A stretch of 64,000 bases of DNA from Granulicella mallensis MP5ACTX8 (GCF_000178955.2 NC_016631.1:4092001-4156000), one strand, 5' to 3'; counted from the stretch's first letter, positions 9,074 through 19,555 are shown. Numbers and translations: made by a program. Notes: generated by a model not told the origin, from the sequence alone.

Positions 9074-12000
9074 TTATGAAAGATCACTTACTTCAAAAGA
9101 TTGGAAGATAAGTTCCTCAAGTAATGCGGCTTGAGTGCTGAACACGGGGCTCTCAAATATATCGCCAATTTTTAAATCCACATCCAACTCATCTCTAACG
9201 TGAGAACTCAGCCGTACAGCCAGTAATGAGTGGCCACCCAGATCGAAGAAGCTGTCGTTGCGGCCTACCCGTTCCACGCCGAGTACCTCCGACCAGATAG
9301 TCGCCAAATGCTCTTCAAGAGCACCTACCGGCGCCTCGTAGCTTGGCCGCACATACGCCTCGTCATCCGGCGCTGGCAACGCCTTCCGGTCCAGCTTCCC
9401 GTTCGGGCTCAGAGGAAAAGACTCCAACTCCATATAGGCCGACGGCACCATATACTCCGGAAGCGTCAGGCTCAGATGTGCCCGCAAAATCCCTGCTTCG
9501 ACCCTCAGTTCCTTTGTCGGCGTGTAATAGGCTACGAGACGTTTATCGCCTTGGTCATCCTCACGTGCTACTACCACCGTCTCGCTCACGCCAGGGTGAT
9601 CCAGCAGACGTGCCTCGATCTCCCCCAGCTCAATCCGGAACCCGCGGATCTTCACCTGAAAATCGTTCCGCCCTACAAACTCGATGTTCCCGTCAGGCAG
9701 GTATCGCACCAGGTCCCCGGTCTTGTACAACCGGTCTCCCTCCACAAATCGGCTCGCCACAAATCGCTCTGCCGTCAACTCCGCGCGGTTCAGATAACCA
9801 CGTGCCACTCCCGCCCCGCCGATGTACAACTCGCCCGCAACACCGACTGGAACTGGCTCACCCTCAACATCCAAAATGTAAATTCGCGTGTTGCTGATGG
9901 GACGGCCAATCGGAATCGACGTGTCACCGACGGAACTCACAGTGAATAAGGTTGCGAATGTCGTCGTCTCCGTCGGCCCATAGCCATTGATCAACGATGT
10001 TCCCGAAAAGGCCTTCACAGCCTTACTGACATGAAGCGGGCTAAGCTTATCTCCTCCTGCCAGCAGAACACGTACTGTCTGGAGACTGTCCATGATCTCG
10101 ATAACAGCAAGATCGAAGAGAGCAGCCGTCAGCCATAGGACGCTGATGCTATGACGATAGATAAGTGTCTGAATCTGATTTAATTCTGGCTTCTCCGGCG
10201 GAAAGATAATCAGCCGTGCTCCACGAACCAGGGACACCCAGATTTCAAACACTGAGGCATCGAAGGAAAGGGATGAGAGCTGAAGGAAAACGTCCTCAGA
10301 TGTAAGCCACGGAAACGAAGAGATTAGTCGAATCGTATTCCTGTGTTCGATCATGACGCCTTTGGGCTGACCGGTAGAGCCGGAGGTATAGATGACATAG
10401 GCGAGGTGCGAGGACCGTAGTCCTAGTGCCTGCGCATCGGGGTTGGTCTCCGGCCGGCTGTGCCACGAGGCCTCGAGATCGAGGTCCAGGACCGGTATCT
10501 CCAACTCACCCAGAGCTTGCTCCAGGGTCTCGCGCGCCGCCCCGTGCGTCAGCACCGCTACCGGTCCGGAGTCCGCAAGCATGTAGCTCAGACGATCCAC
10601 AGGATACGCAGGGTCCAGAGGAACATACGCTCCACCTGCCTTCAGAACCCCCAGCAGCGCCACCACCATCGCCACCGAGCGCTCCACGCAGATCGCCACA
10701 CGGTCGTCCGGACGAACTCCCAGAGCCACTAACTCATGCGCCAGACGGTTCGCGCGACAGTTCAACTCCCCGTAGCTTACCCGCTCCTCCTCAAACACCA
10801 ACGCCGTCGACTCGGGGCTCCCCTCCACCTGTGCCTCGAACAGTCCATGCACCGTCGACTCCGACGGATAAGCCACCTCCGTCGCGTTCCACTCCACCAG
10901 CAGCTGCTCACGCTCCTCCGCAGGCAACATCGACAGCTGCGATACCCGCTCGTCCTCGCCACGCGTCATCGCTTCCAGAAGACGAACCAGATACTGTCCG
11001 TAACGCTCCACCGTCTCGGACCTGAACAGAGACGTCGCATACTCCAGAGACCCTACGATCCCAGCATCCGTCTCGCTCAGATCAAGCGTCAGGTCGAACT
11101 TCGCTACAGACGATTCGCTCTCTAATCCGGACAGACGCAGACCCGGCAGATCCAGATCAGACACCTCATTGTTCTGCCACGCGAACATCACCTGGAAGAT
11201 CGGACTGTGCGCTAAACTCCGGCTCGGCTTGAGCCGCTCCACCACCTGCTCGAACGGCAGCTCCTGATGCGCCTGCGCTCCGATCGACGTCTGGCGAACC
11301 CGCTTCAGAAGTTCGCTCACCGTCGGCTGACCCGTAAAGTCCACCCGCAGCGCCAGCATGTTGACGAAGAAACCAATCAGCTCCTCGGTCTCGCGCTGCG
11401 TCCGGTTCGCTACCGGTGTACCGATCACAACGTCCTGTTCCCCCGACAAGCGCGACAGCAGTACCGCAAAACCACTCAGCACCGTCATGAACAGCGTCGT
11501 ACCGTGTCGCTGGCTCAGCGCCTTCAACCTCTCCGTCAGATCCCGATCCAGTTCAAGGCTTACCCGGCCGCCTGCATAACTCTGCTGCGCTGGGCGTCTG
11601 TAGTCCGACGGAAGGGACAGTAACGTTGGAGAACCCGACAGCGTTCTGCCCCAGTACTCGGCCTGTGGCTCCAGCGCCTCCCCGCCCAGCCACTGGCGCT
11701 GCCAGTGCGCGTAATCCCCATACTGGATCGAAAGCTCCGGTAGAGGATCCACCTCCTGCGCGCAGCTGGCCGCATACAACGCCCCGAACTCCTTCACCAA
11801 AATGCCGATCGACCAGCCATCCGATACGATGTGGTGCATCGTCACCAACAGCGCATGCTCCTGCTCCCCAAGACGCACCAGGCAACCACGAACCAGCGGG
11901 CCTCGTTCCAGATCGAACCCGGCTCTGGCCTCTTCTACCACCAGAATAGACAGCCGCTCTTCTTGATCCGGTACTCCGGACAGATCCCGACGTTCCAGCG

Positions 12001-14185
12001 TAAAGCCTGCCTCCGCCCCATCGATCCGCTGCACAGGCTCGCCCTCCACCACCACGAAGCGCGTTCGCAATACCTCGTGACGGGCCACGATCCGGTCCAG
12101 CGCAAACTGCAACGCTGCCTGGTTCAGAGTTCCGCTCAGACGTAGCGCTGCCGGCATGTGATATGCCTCGCTGACTCCCTCCATCTGCGACAAAAACCAT
12201 AACCGCTGCTGCGCGAACGACAGCGGCAGATCCTGATGCTCTTGCACCCGCTCGATCGCCGGCAGCAGTGCAAGCTCAAGGAAAGGAATCCTTGCCGCCA
12301 GATCCTGTACCACCGGATAGGAAAACAGATCACGGACATCGATCCGCAGCTTCGCACTGTGCAGACGGCTCAACACCCGCATCGCCATCAGCGAGTGGCC
12401 GCCCAGCTCGAAGAAGCTGTCGTTGCGGCCCACCCGCTCCACCCCCAGCACCTCCGCGAAGACACGCGCTACGGTCTCCTCCATCTCCCCTACAGGAGCC
12501 TCGTAGCCACGCCGCACATACGCCTCGTCGTCAGGCGCCGGTAGCGCCTTCCGGTCCAGCTTCCCGTTCGGGCTCAGAGGAAAGCTCTCCATCCGAACAT
12601 ACGCCGACGGAACCATATACCCAGGTAAGGTCGCGCTCAGATGACCACGCAGCAACTCCACCTCCACCGATGCTCCAACCGCCGCCGTGTAGTACGCCAC
12701 AAGACGCTTGTCCTCTGCCGCCCCACGCGCCACCACTACCGCTTCCCCTACTCCCGCATGCTGGCACAGAAGTGACTCGATCTCCCCCAACTCGATCCGA
12801 AACCCGCGGATCTTCACCTGAAAATCGTTCCGCCCTAAATACTCGATGTTCCCGTCAGACAAATACCGCGCCAAGTCCCCCGTCTTGTACAACCGGTCCC
12901 CAGCCACAAAAGGACTCGCAATAAACCGCTCCGCCGTCAACTCCGCACGGTTCAGATAACCGCGACCCACCCCCGCACCACCGACGTAGAGCTCTCCGCT
13001 CATACCGATGGGCACCGGCTTCCGCTGCTCATCCAAAATATAAATACGAAGATCGGGGATCCGTCTGCCAATGGGACTTCCGGTAAGGGAGACGGCGTCC
13101 AGAGCGGTGAGCTCGCGATAGGTGACATGAACGGTGGTCTCAGTGATGCCGTACATGTTGATCAGCAGGCAGGCCTGATTCTGTGTTCTCTCGTACCAGG
13201 GCTTGAGCAGGCTGACATTGAGGGCCTCTCCACCGAAGACGACACAACGAAGGCTGTGTTGAAGAGGGTTCTCTTCCTGCGCCGCGATGAGCTGCCGGAA
13301 GGCGCTAGGTGTCTGGTTGAGGATGGTGACGTGCTGGGTGCAGAGCAGTTCATAGAACTGCCGGGGCGAGCGTGTGACGATCTGGGGAACGACGATGAGT
13401 CGTCCACCGTGGAGCAGGGCTCCCCAGATCTCCCATACCGAGAAGTCGAAGGCGAAGGAGTGGAAGAGCGTCCAGATGTCAGTGGCGTTGAAGTGGAACC
13501 AGTCGGCAGTGGCGTGGAAGAGTCGAACGACGTTCCGGTGCTCGACCATCACCCCTTTGGGGGTTCCAGTGGATCCGGAGGTATAGATGATATAGGCGAG
13601 GTGCGAGGACCGTAGTCCTAGTGCCTGCGCATCGGGGTTGGTCTCCGGCCGGCTGTGCCACGAGGCCTCCAGATCGAGGTCCAGGACGGGTACCTCCAAC
13701 TTACCCAGCGCTTGCTCCAGGGTCTCGCGCGCCGCCCCGTGCGTCAGCACCGCTACCGGTCCGGAGTCCGCAAGCATGTAGCTCAGACGATCCACAGGAT
13801 ACGCAGGGTCCAGAGGAACATACGCTCCACCTGCCTTCAGAACCCCCAGCAGCGCCACCACCATCGCCACCGAGCGCTCCACGCAGATCGCCACACGGTC
13901 GTCCGGACGAACTCCCAGAGCCACTAACTCATGCGCCAGACGGTTCGCGCGACAGTTCAACTCCCCGTAGCTTACCCGCTCCTCCTCAAACACCAACGCC
14001 GTCGACTCGGGGCTCCCCTCCACCTGCGCCTCGAACAAAGCGGTAAGTACGACCTCGGGCAGTGGATGCGAGGTTTGATTCCAGTCCACCAGTATCCGCT
14101 GACGCTCTTCCGACGTGAGTAGCTCGAGTTTGCCAATGCGGCGTGTCTTTTTTTTAGCCTTCATCGCGGGCTCAATTTCACGCAT
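9074..14185 (-). CDS. NRPS protein 4, A(Thr)-PCP-C-A(Val)-PCP
   Basis: This NRPS begins directly with an adenylation domain. I chose ATG at 14185, which overlaps the stop of protein 3 (ATGCGTGA) and has GAGGAA upstream; the open frame extends to 14221. Domains are A1, PCP (GGHSLMA), C ([12 protein letters not shown]-like), A2 and a C-terminal PCP (GGHSLLA); there is no thioesterase. The A1 pocket reads D-F-W-N-V-G-M-V-H, one change from the Thr code. A2 reads D-A-F-W-L-G-G-T-F, one change from a Val code. Because the protein lacks its own first condensation domain, the C-terminal condensation domain of protein 3 must supply it in trans, so one module is split across two proteins. Its C domain and PCP are almost identical in DNA to those of protein 2. 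Confidence 0.95.
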   Translation of the reverse strand: MREIEPAMKAKKKTRRIGKLELLTSEERQRILVDWNQTSHPLPEVVLTALFEAQVEGSPESTALVFEEERVSYGELNCRANRLAHELVALGVRPDDRVAICVERSVAMVVALLGVLKAGGAYVPLDPAYPVDRLSYMLADSGPVAVLTHGAARETLEQALGKLEVPVLDLDLEASWHSRPETNPDAQALGLRSSHLAYIIYTSGSTGTPKGVMVEHRNVVRLFHATADWFHFNATDIWTLFHSFAFDFSVWEIWGALLHGGRLIVVPQIVTRSPRQFYELLCTQHVTILNQTPSAFRQLIAAQEENPLQHSLRCVVFGGEALNVSLLKPWYERTQNQACLLINMYGITETTVHVTYRELTALDAVSLTGSPIGRRIPDLRIYILDEQRKPVPIGMSGELYVGGAGVGRGYLNRAELTAERFIASPFVAGDRLYKTGDLARYLSDGNIEYLGRNDFQVKIRGFRIELGEIESLLCQHAGVGEAVVVARGAAEDKRLVAYYTAAVGASVEVELLRGHLSATLPGYMVPSAYVRMESFPLSPNGKLDRKALPAPDDEAYVRRGYEAPVGEMEETVARVFAEVLGVERVGRNDSFFELGGHSLMAMRVLSRLHSAKLRIDVRDLFSYPVVQDLAARIPFLELALLPAIERVQEHQDLPLSFAQQRLWFLSQMEGVSEAYHMPAALRLSGTLNQAALQFALDRIVARHEVLRTRFVVVEGEPVQRIDGAEAGFTLERRDLSGVPDQEERLSILVVEEARAGFDLERGPLVRGCLVRLGEQEHALLVTMHHIVSDGWSIGILVKEFGALYAASCAQEVDPLPELSIQYGDYAHWQRQWLGGEALEPQAEYWGRTLSGSPTLLSLPSDYRRPAQQSYAGGRVSLELDRDLTERLKALSQRHGTTLFMTVLSGFAVLLSRLSGEQDVVIGTPVANRTQRETEELIGFFVNMLALRVDFTGQPTVSELLKRVRQTSIGAQAHQELPFEQVVERLKPSRSLAHSPIFQVMFAWQNNEVSDLDLPGLRLSGLESESSVAKFDLTLDLSETDAGIVGSLEYATSLFRSETVERYGQYLVRLLEAMTRGEDERVSQLSMLPAEEREQLLVEWNATEVAYPSESTVHGLFEAQVEGSPESTALVFEEERVSYGELNCRANRLAHELVALGVRPDDRVAICVERSVAMVVALLGVLKAGGAYVPLDPAYPVDRLSYMLADSGPVAVLTHGAARETLEQALGELEIPVLDLDLEASWHSRPETNPDAQALGLRSSHLAYVIYTSGSTGQPKGVMIEHRNTIRLISSFPWLTSEDVFLQLSSLSFDASVFEIWVSLVRGARLIIFPPEKPELNQIQTLIYRHSISVLWLTAALFDLAVIEIMDSLQTVRVLLAGGDKLSPLHVSKAVKAFSGTSLINGYGPTETTTFATLFTVSSVGDTSIPIGRPISNTRIYILDVEGEPVPVGVAGELYIGGAGVARGYLNRAELTAERFVASRFVEGDRLYKTGDLVRYLPDGNIEFVGRNDFQVKIRGFRIELGEIEARLLDHPGVSETVVVAREDDQGDKRLVAYYTPTKELRVEAGILRAHLSLTLPEYMVPSAYMELESFPLSPNGKLDRKALPAPDDEAYVRPSYEAPVGALEEHLATIWSEVLGVERVGRNDSFFDLGGHSLLAVRLSSHVRDELDVDLKIGDIFESPVFSTQAALLEELIFQSFEVSDLS
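10733..12993. repeat. 2.26-kb dispersed NRPS repeat, copy in protein 4
   Basis: It matches 23510-25770 at a fixed offset of 12,777 bases with no difference seen in the shared reading frames. It encodes the end of one A domain, a PCP, a full LCL condensation domain and the start of the next A domain. Part of the same block (C-domain end to A-domain start) recurs at about 6955-8113 in protein 5. Confidence 0.9.
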
Positions 14186-17100
14186 GTTGTTCACTATTTT
14201 CCTCGTCCAGCGCCTCGGCAATCTGCTCTAAGACACTATTCATGTAAGTCCATATACGCTCTGCATCCAGGCTTGGGACCACGCAGGCTCGCAGCACAAA
14301 TCCACTTTCTGTATCGTCTACCGCCAGCGTGACGGGAGAGTCGCCCCCATCGTGCGCAGCAAGAGATTCGATAGAGAATGGTTCGATCGGTTCGTCCATC
14401 CTCAACTTCCGATAGTGCCGGTAGTTGAGGATGCTTAGGAACAGAGGGCGGGGTGCAGGTACGTTGCTGCATCTTTGCGCCAATGCAAGAGGTGTTTGCT
14501 CATACGACAACAATGCCGCCAGGGTGTCGCTAAGTTGCCTGATCTGATCCTGCGCACTTTCTTCGCCGATATGGATACGGATGGGTAGAGTGTTGATAAA
14601 CAGACCCAGCACGCGGTCGGCTCCCGCGCCCGCATGCATGCGGCCCGAGAGTACAGTGCCGAACACAACATCTTCGCGTCCTGCAGTTTCCGCCAGAACA
14701 TATGCCCACGCCAGATGAAATATAACGGCGACACTTACACTGAGCGCACGCGCATGCTCACGCAAGCGCGCAGCTAACTTCGCATCTAGCGGCCGGGAGG
14801 CTTCATGCATGCTTTCGCTTTCCACGCCGGAGATACCGAATGGAGCGGTCGGCTCATCGAAATCGCCCAGCATAGCTCGAAAGAAGCTCTCCTGCTGTGT
14901 TTGATCCGCTCCCAGCCGGGCCTGTGCGACAAAATTGCGATAAGGCAGCGCGGCAGGCAGGCTTTCAGCTTCTCCGTACAGGTGCGCTCCAACTTCCTGC
15001 TGCACCAGCTCCAACGACACGCGATCCATGATGATGTGATGGAACAGCAGCAGCACGATCCAGCGGCCATGCACTTGATCTTCTGCGAGGCAGGCCCTCA
15101 GCAGGGGCGCCTTATCAAGATCGATACGGTAGTGCCGTGCGTCGAATCGTGCGCGCAGGTAATCGTCGATATCGATCGCCGTTGAGGGTACTTCAATCTC
15201 TTCTATCGGTATGGCCACCTTGCGCAGCACGACCTGAACAGGCTCACGCAACCCCTGCCAAAGCACTGCCGTGCGGAGGATATCGTGCCGGTTCACGACA
15301 GACTGCAGGGCATCAAGCAGGGCAAGCGCATCTTCCCGGCTCTTCACTGCAAGCATGTTGCTCAACAAGTACGGATCGCCCTTTGTATTGGCAATATGCT
15401 GAAACAGCAAACCTTCCTGAAGCGGAGCCAAGGGATAAATATCCTGAATGTTCGAAGAGCCCCCAGGTATCCGTTCGGCAATAGATTCGATCTCCGCCGC
15501 GCTCAGAGTCACCAGAGTCAGCATCTCCGGCGTGATCGTTTTGCACGATTGCGGAATCAGGTTTGGTGGAACTTCAAAAAAATCCTTCTCTTCTGTTGTT
15601 TCAGCCAGAGCCTTCAGAGTGGTCTGGTTGAAAAGAAGCTGCCCATCGACCTTCAGGCCCTCGTTGCGCATACATTCGAGGAGCTGCACTGCGAGGAGTG
15701 AGTTGCCGCCGATGGCAAAGAAGTTGTCCTCGCGACTTATCTGTTCGATGGGGAGTTGAAGCACGCTCGCCCAAAGCTTGGCCAGGGTCTGCTCGCGTAC
15801 GCCCTCCGGCGGATGGTGCCCAGGGACGGGAGCGACGGCAGGCTCCGGGCGAGGTAAGGCAAACCGGTTCAACTTGCCATTCGGGAGCAGGGGCATTGCT
15901 TCCATCGGCACATAAACTGCTGGCACCATATGCGCGGGGAGACGCCCGGTAAGCCAGCGATGGAGTTGGTTGCGGTCCGGCGAAGCCTCCCCCAGACGCG
16001 GAACATAATAGGCGGCCAAAAGAGCATCGGGCATACCCGAGTTCCAGCCCTGCACCGCGACGCGCGCAAGCTTGGGGTGCTGCCCCAGCACCTGTTCCAC
16101 CCCAAGCGGATCAACTTTTTGGCCCCGAAGCTTGACCTGAAAATCGACTCGGCCTATGTATTCCAGCTGCCGTACGGGACCGCGGCCGAGCCGAGCCATA
16201 TCCCCGGTACGGAAAAGGGTAGTGCCGTCTCCGTTGAATGGGTTAGACACCTGGCGTTCCGCAGTCAACTCCGGTTGACGCCAGTAGCCATGCTTCCCTA
16301 TCGGCACGCCCTCCACGCAGAGCTCTCCGACAACACCCGGCGGCACCGGTTGACCGTCTTCCCCGAGCAGATGGAGCCGCGTGTTCGCAATGGGTATCCC
16401 CATTGCGACGCTCCCGGACCCACGTGTCTCGCTCGATATGCCCGGCCCGGCTGCATGGAAGTAGGTAAGATCGTTGGTCTCCGTCGTGCCGTAGTTGTTA
16501 TAGAGGTGTGCCTCCGGCAACAACTGCGCAAACCGCGTCCGCAGAGCTTCCGGCAAGGGCTCGCCCGCAGTGACCACATACCGCAGACTGTGAAGATGCT
16601 CCGGGTATGCAAGCAGTGCGTTCAGTTGCGAGGGCACCAGATTCAACCGTGTCACTTCCTGCTCGGCCAGGGCCCGCGCAAATGTAGGTGTATCCCGTAC
16701 CAACAGATCCGAGGCTATCCACTGTGGCACCCCCGCCAACAGCCCGGAAAACATCTCCTTCAGGTGCACTACGAAACCTGTCGCCGTTTTTTGCGCCACC
16801 CGCTCTCCGGGAGCGAAAGGGAGGGTCTCCCACAGATTCCGCAAACAGTTCAGTAACTGACCGTGCTCGACCTGAACACCTTTCGGCTTTCCGGTCGAGC
16901 CCGAGGTATAGGCGATGTAAGCCAGATCTTCCAGATCCGGCTCCGGCCCCTGCTGCCATGGCTCTTCTTCCTGCTCGTCCCACAGCGCATCGAGCGTGAT
17001 GAGTTTTGCATCGTCAAGGTCGAAACCATGCGATTGCTCGCGTTCGACTACGATCGCCCTGGGCTCGACATCAGCCAGAATTCGTGCGGCATAACTGTCC

Positions 17101-18812
17101 GGATAGCCCGGATCTACAGGCACATATACCCCACCGGCCTTCCATATTCCAAGCAGGGCTGCGACCAGGTCTACCCCTCGTGGCAGATACAAGGCAACCC
17201 GCTCGCCGGCATTCACCCCGCGTGCCACCAGAACCTGGGCTACCCGCCCCGAACGCCGGTCCAGCTCTCCATAGGTCAGCGAGAGCTTCCCATCCCGGCA
17301 GGCTACAGCCTCTGGGCGCAAACGCACCTGCTCTCCGAACAGTCCGATGATGCTGCCAGTCTCCCAGACGCGCTCCGCACCCAGCAGCGCAGACTCCTGC
17401 GCGACACGCTCCTCGGACGTCAGCTCGATCAGCTGCGACAAGCGAGAGCTCGGCTCAGCAACCAACCGACCCAAGACTATCTCTAACTCATCGAGCAGCG
17501 CTCCAACCTCGGCGGCATCGAACCTGGCAGAATCGAACTCGGCTGCCACTGTCAGCTCCACCTCTTCCCCGAAATATTGCAGGTCCAGGTCGCTCGTCGC
17601 CTGCCTGATCCGGTTCCCTTCAAATACAAGTGCTTCCAGATTTCCGGCCCAGTACCGTACGTCGGCCTGTCGGTAATTCTGGTGGCGCAGCATAATCGGC
17701 ACTGGCGAGCCACCGTCAGACTGCCGCAGACCTTCAACCTCAGCCAAAAGCCGTTCAAACGGCACACTCTGGTGTTCGAAGCCGTCGAGAATCGTGCGGC
17801 GCACTCTATCCACCAATTCGTGCCCGTTCGGATCCCCGTCCAGGTGCAGTCGCAAAGCGACGATGTTGATGAAAAAGCCGATCAGTGGTTCCAGTTCCAA
17901 CCGCTCTCTACCAGCCACCGTCGTGCCCAACAATAGATCAGCGACCCGAGTCCGCCGGTAGCTCACAAGCGCCCATCCCGCCGTAAGCACCATGAACAAG
18001 CTTGCGCGACGATCGCGCGCATAGCCAGTCAGCGCCTCGGCCAGCTTCCTGGGCATCGCTCGCACCACCTGTTGCGCATCACCTCTCTCCTTCGGTGCAG
18101 GAGCTCCGGCCAGTACGAGCGGTGCCGGAGGTGTAGCCAAAACTTTCTTCCAGTACCCTATCGACCCGCTCAGATCCAGCCCTCTCTGCCATACGGCCCA
18201 ATCTGCATACTGGATCCCGAGCGGCGTTAACTTTGGCGCATCGCCCTCCACCTTCGCCCGGTACAACTCCCGCATGTCTCGTACCAGTACATCAACCGAC
18301 CAGCCATCGGCCACAATGTGGTGCATGGCCAACGACAACACATGCTCCTCTGCGCTGATCTCTACCAGCAGTACTCGAAACAAGGAGCCCCGCTCCAAAT
18401 CGAACACCTGCTCCTCATGCACCCGAACTAAAGCTTCCACCTGCGAACGCGCTGCCTTCTGAACCTGAAAATCAGCTTCAGTCGGTTCGTCAATCATCTG
18501 CTGCGGTCGGCCATTTTCGCCGGGAACGAAGCGCGTCCGCAGTGGTTCATGCCGCTCCACAAGCGCATTCAACGCAGCACGCAACGCTTCCACGTTTAGA
18601 GGTCCAGTCAGCTCCAGCGCACCACCCATCGCCCAGCGAACTCCGTCCCCCATGGCTTGCTGCGTCCACAATCGTTCTTGCACCTCCGACAGCAGCAACG
18701 CGCTCTCCCGGGGCAGAGGGATTAAACCTCCCTGGCCACCGGCCTGCCGAGCCCTCTTCTCACGAAGCAGTTTGAGAAGTTCTTCGCGTTCTGTGTCGAG
18801 TGTCTTTTTCAT
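14178..18812 (-). CDS. NRPS protein 3, C-A(p-aminobenzoate)-PCP-C
   Basis: 1544 residues: C (about 20-440, HHIVADG at 164-170), A (465-990), PCP (S1038 in GGNSL), and a second condensation domain (1120-1530) with no A domain after it. The A domain lacks the Asp that binds the alpha-amino group of normal substrates: the motif is FVVHLKE, V681 in place of Asp. The whole code reads V-V-K-N-V-A-N-D-L, matching six of nine positions of the PABA code AVKYVANDA known from albicidin and cystobactamid synthetases. The catalytic Lys in NGKL (K980) is present. The genes just upstream (pabA, pabB, pabC) make PABA. The last domain resembles dual E/C domains, but the N-terminal HH is QH (1138-1139, then IANTKGD); the active site is HHIIMDR. 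Its stop overlaps the start of protein 4. Confidence 0.93.
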   Translation of the reverse strand: MKKTLDTEREELLKLLREKRARQAGGQGGLIPLPRESALLLSEVQERLWTQQAMGDGVRWAMGGALELTGPLNVEALRAALNALVERHEPLRTRFVPGENGRPQQMIDEPTEADFQVQKAARSQVEALVRVHEEQVFDLERGSLFRVLLVEISAEEHVLSLAMHHIVADGWSVDVLVRDMRELYRAKVEGDAPKLTPLGIQYADWAVWQRGLDLSGSIGYWKKVLATPPAPLVLAGAPAPKERGDAQQVVRAMPRKLAEALTGYARDRRASLFMVLTAGWALVSYRRTRVADLLLGTTVAGRERLELEPLIGFFINIVALRLHLDGDPNGHELVDRVRRTILDGFEHQSVPFERLLAEVEGLRQSDGGSPVPIMLRHQNYRQADVRYWAGNLEALVFEGNRIRQATSDLDLQYFGEEVELTVAAEFDSARFDAAEVGALLDELEIVLGRLVAEPSSRLSQLIELTSEERVAQESALLGAERVWETGSIIGLFGEQVRLRPEAVACRDGKLSLTYGELDRRSGRVAQVLVARGVNAGERVALYLPRGVDLVAALLGIWKAGGVYVPVDPGYPDSYAARILADVEPRAIVVEREQSHGFDLDDAKLITLDALWDEQEEEPWQQGPEPDLEDLAYIAYTSGSTGKPKGVQVEHGQLLNCLRNLWETLPFAPGERVAQKTATGFVVHLKEMFSGLLAGVPQWIASDLLVRDTPTFARALAEQEVTRLNLVPSQLNALLAYPEHLHSLRYVVTAGEPLPEALRTRFAQLLPEAHLYNNYGTTETNDLTYFHAAGPGISSETRGSGSVAMGIPIANTRLHLLGEDGQPVPPGVVGELCVEGVPIGKHGYWRQPELTAERQVSNPFNGDGTTLFRTGDMARLGRGPVRQLEYIGRVDFQVKLRGQKVDPLGVEQVLGQHPKLARVAVQGWNSGMPDALLAAYYVPRLGEASPDRNQLHRWLTGRLPAHMVPAVYVPMEAMPLLPNGKLNRFALPRPEPAVAPVPGHHPPEGVREQTLAKLWASVLQLPIEQISREDNFFAIGGNSLLAVQLLECMRNEGLKVDGQLLFNQTTLKALAETTEEKDFFEVPPNLIPQSCKTITPEMLTLVTLSAAEIESIAERIPGGSSNIQDIYPLAPLQEGLLFQHIANTKGDPYLLSNMLAVKSREDALALLDALQSVVNRHDILRTAVLWQGLREPVQVVLRKVAIPIEEIEVPSTAIDIDDYLRARFDARHYRIDLDKAPLLRACLAEDQVHGRWIVLLLFHHIIMDRVSLELVQQEVGAHLYGEAESLPAALPYRNFVAQARLGADQTQQESFFRAMLGDFDEPTAPFGISGVESESMHEASRPLDAKLAARLREHARALSVSVAVIFHLAWAYVLAETAGREDVVFGTVLSGRMHAGAGADRVLGLFINTLPIRIHIGEESAQDQIRQLSDTLAALLSYEQTPLALAQRCSNVPAPRPLFLSILNYRHYRKLRMDEPIEPFSIESLAAHDGGDSPVTLAVDDTESGFVLRACVVPSLDAERIWTYMNSVLEQIAEALDEENSEQHA

Positions 18813-18895
18813 CTACCACGCAGCCTTAATAAGTGAATGTGTGTGAACTCCGGGCTATTGCAGTTTGCTAAGGTCACTGTCGAATTCCGGATTCG

Positions 18896-19555
18896 CTAAC
18901 TTCGAACTAAGTTCGCCTCCATGCAGCCGCGCAACGAACTACACAGCAGAATTTGCTTGGCGTTGAAAAGATCTTCAGGAAAAAGCGTCCGTTCTGCGGC
19001 ATCGAACTGCCCATCTTGCAAGAGGATGTCCCGCATGATACCGGGCAGAATTCCCGAGGAAAGCGGAGGTGTCCACCAGTTGTTGTCTATATATAAAAAA
19101 AGGTTTGTTCGCCCGCCCTCGGTAATTTCGCCACGCTCATTTACAAAAAGCATGTCAAAAGCACCCTTGGTTTCTGCTAACTTCCATCCGCGGTCATATT
19201 CGTCGCGGATGGAAGTTTTATGCCGAAGGAGCGGATTAGAAGAGCTTTGTGAAGCGAATCCCCAATCCGATCCCAGCAGCAGCCTTACAGGTCCGGAATG
19301 AATCGGCTGCAGGGGATAACGCCGTATTTCGAAAACTCCCGAACGCTCAAGACTAATACGCAACCGATATGGTCCAGCCTGGGCCAGCGCTTCATCACTG
19401 CAAAGCGCTTCTTTCCGAATGCTGTCTAGATCACAGACAAACCCTAAGGTCTGGGCACTCGCCGCAAGCCTGGAGAGGTGACGGTCCAGATAGCGCAAAC
19501 CCGTGTCCCTTGAACCGTAAAGTGTTTCGAACAGATAGAAATGCATCTTAGGCAC
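18896..19555 (-). CDS. pabC: 4-amino-4-deoxychorismate lyase (class IV PLP aminotransferase fold)
   Basis: 219 residues. It cleaves aminodeoxychorismate to p-aminobenzoate and pyruvate with pyridoxal phosphate. Visible family features are FLFETL at the N-terminus, the probable catalytic Lys in RHKTSIRDEYD (K113), and the cofactor-binding ERGEITEGGRTNLF and SSGILPG motifs. It is about 50 residues shorter than E. coli PabC, mainly at the N-terminus, as in PabC domains of PabB-PabC fusions. The gene overlaps the end of pabB by 8 nt and ends 83 nt before NRPS protein 3, so it is translated with pabB and probably transcribed with the NRPS genes. Branched-chain or D-amino-acid transaminase is the alternative; the neighbours argue against it. 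Confidence 0.88.
   Translation of the reverse strand: MPKMHFYLFETLYGSRDTGLRYLDRHLSRLAASAQTLGFVCDLDSIRKEALCSDEALAQAGPYRLRISLERSGVFEIRRYPLQPIHSGPVRLLLGSDWGFASQSSSNPLLRHKTSIRDEYDRGWKLAETKGAFDMLFVNERGEITEGGRTNLFLYIDNNWWTPPLSSGILPGIMRDILLQDGQFDAAERTLFPEDLFNAKQILLCSSLRGCMEANLVRS

Noticed and set aside
14178-18812. Beta-alanine or beta-lysine as substrate of the Asp-less A domain
   Set aside because: An Asp-less pocket fits these too, but the K-x-V-A-N-D pattern is closer to PABA domains and the adjacent pabABC genes explain it better.
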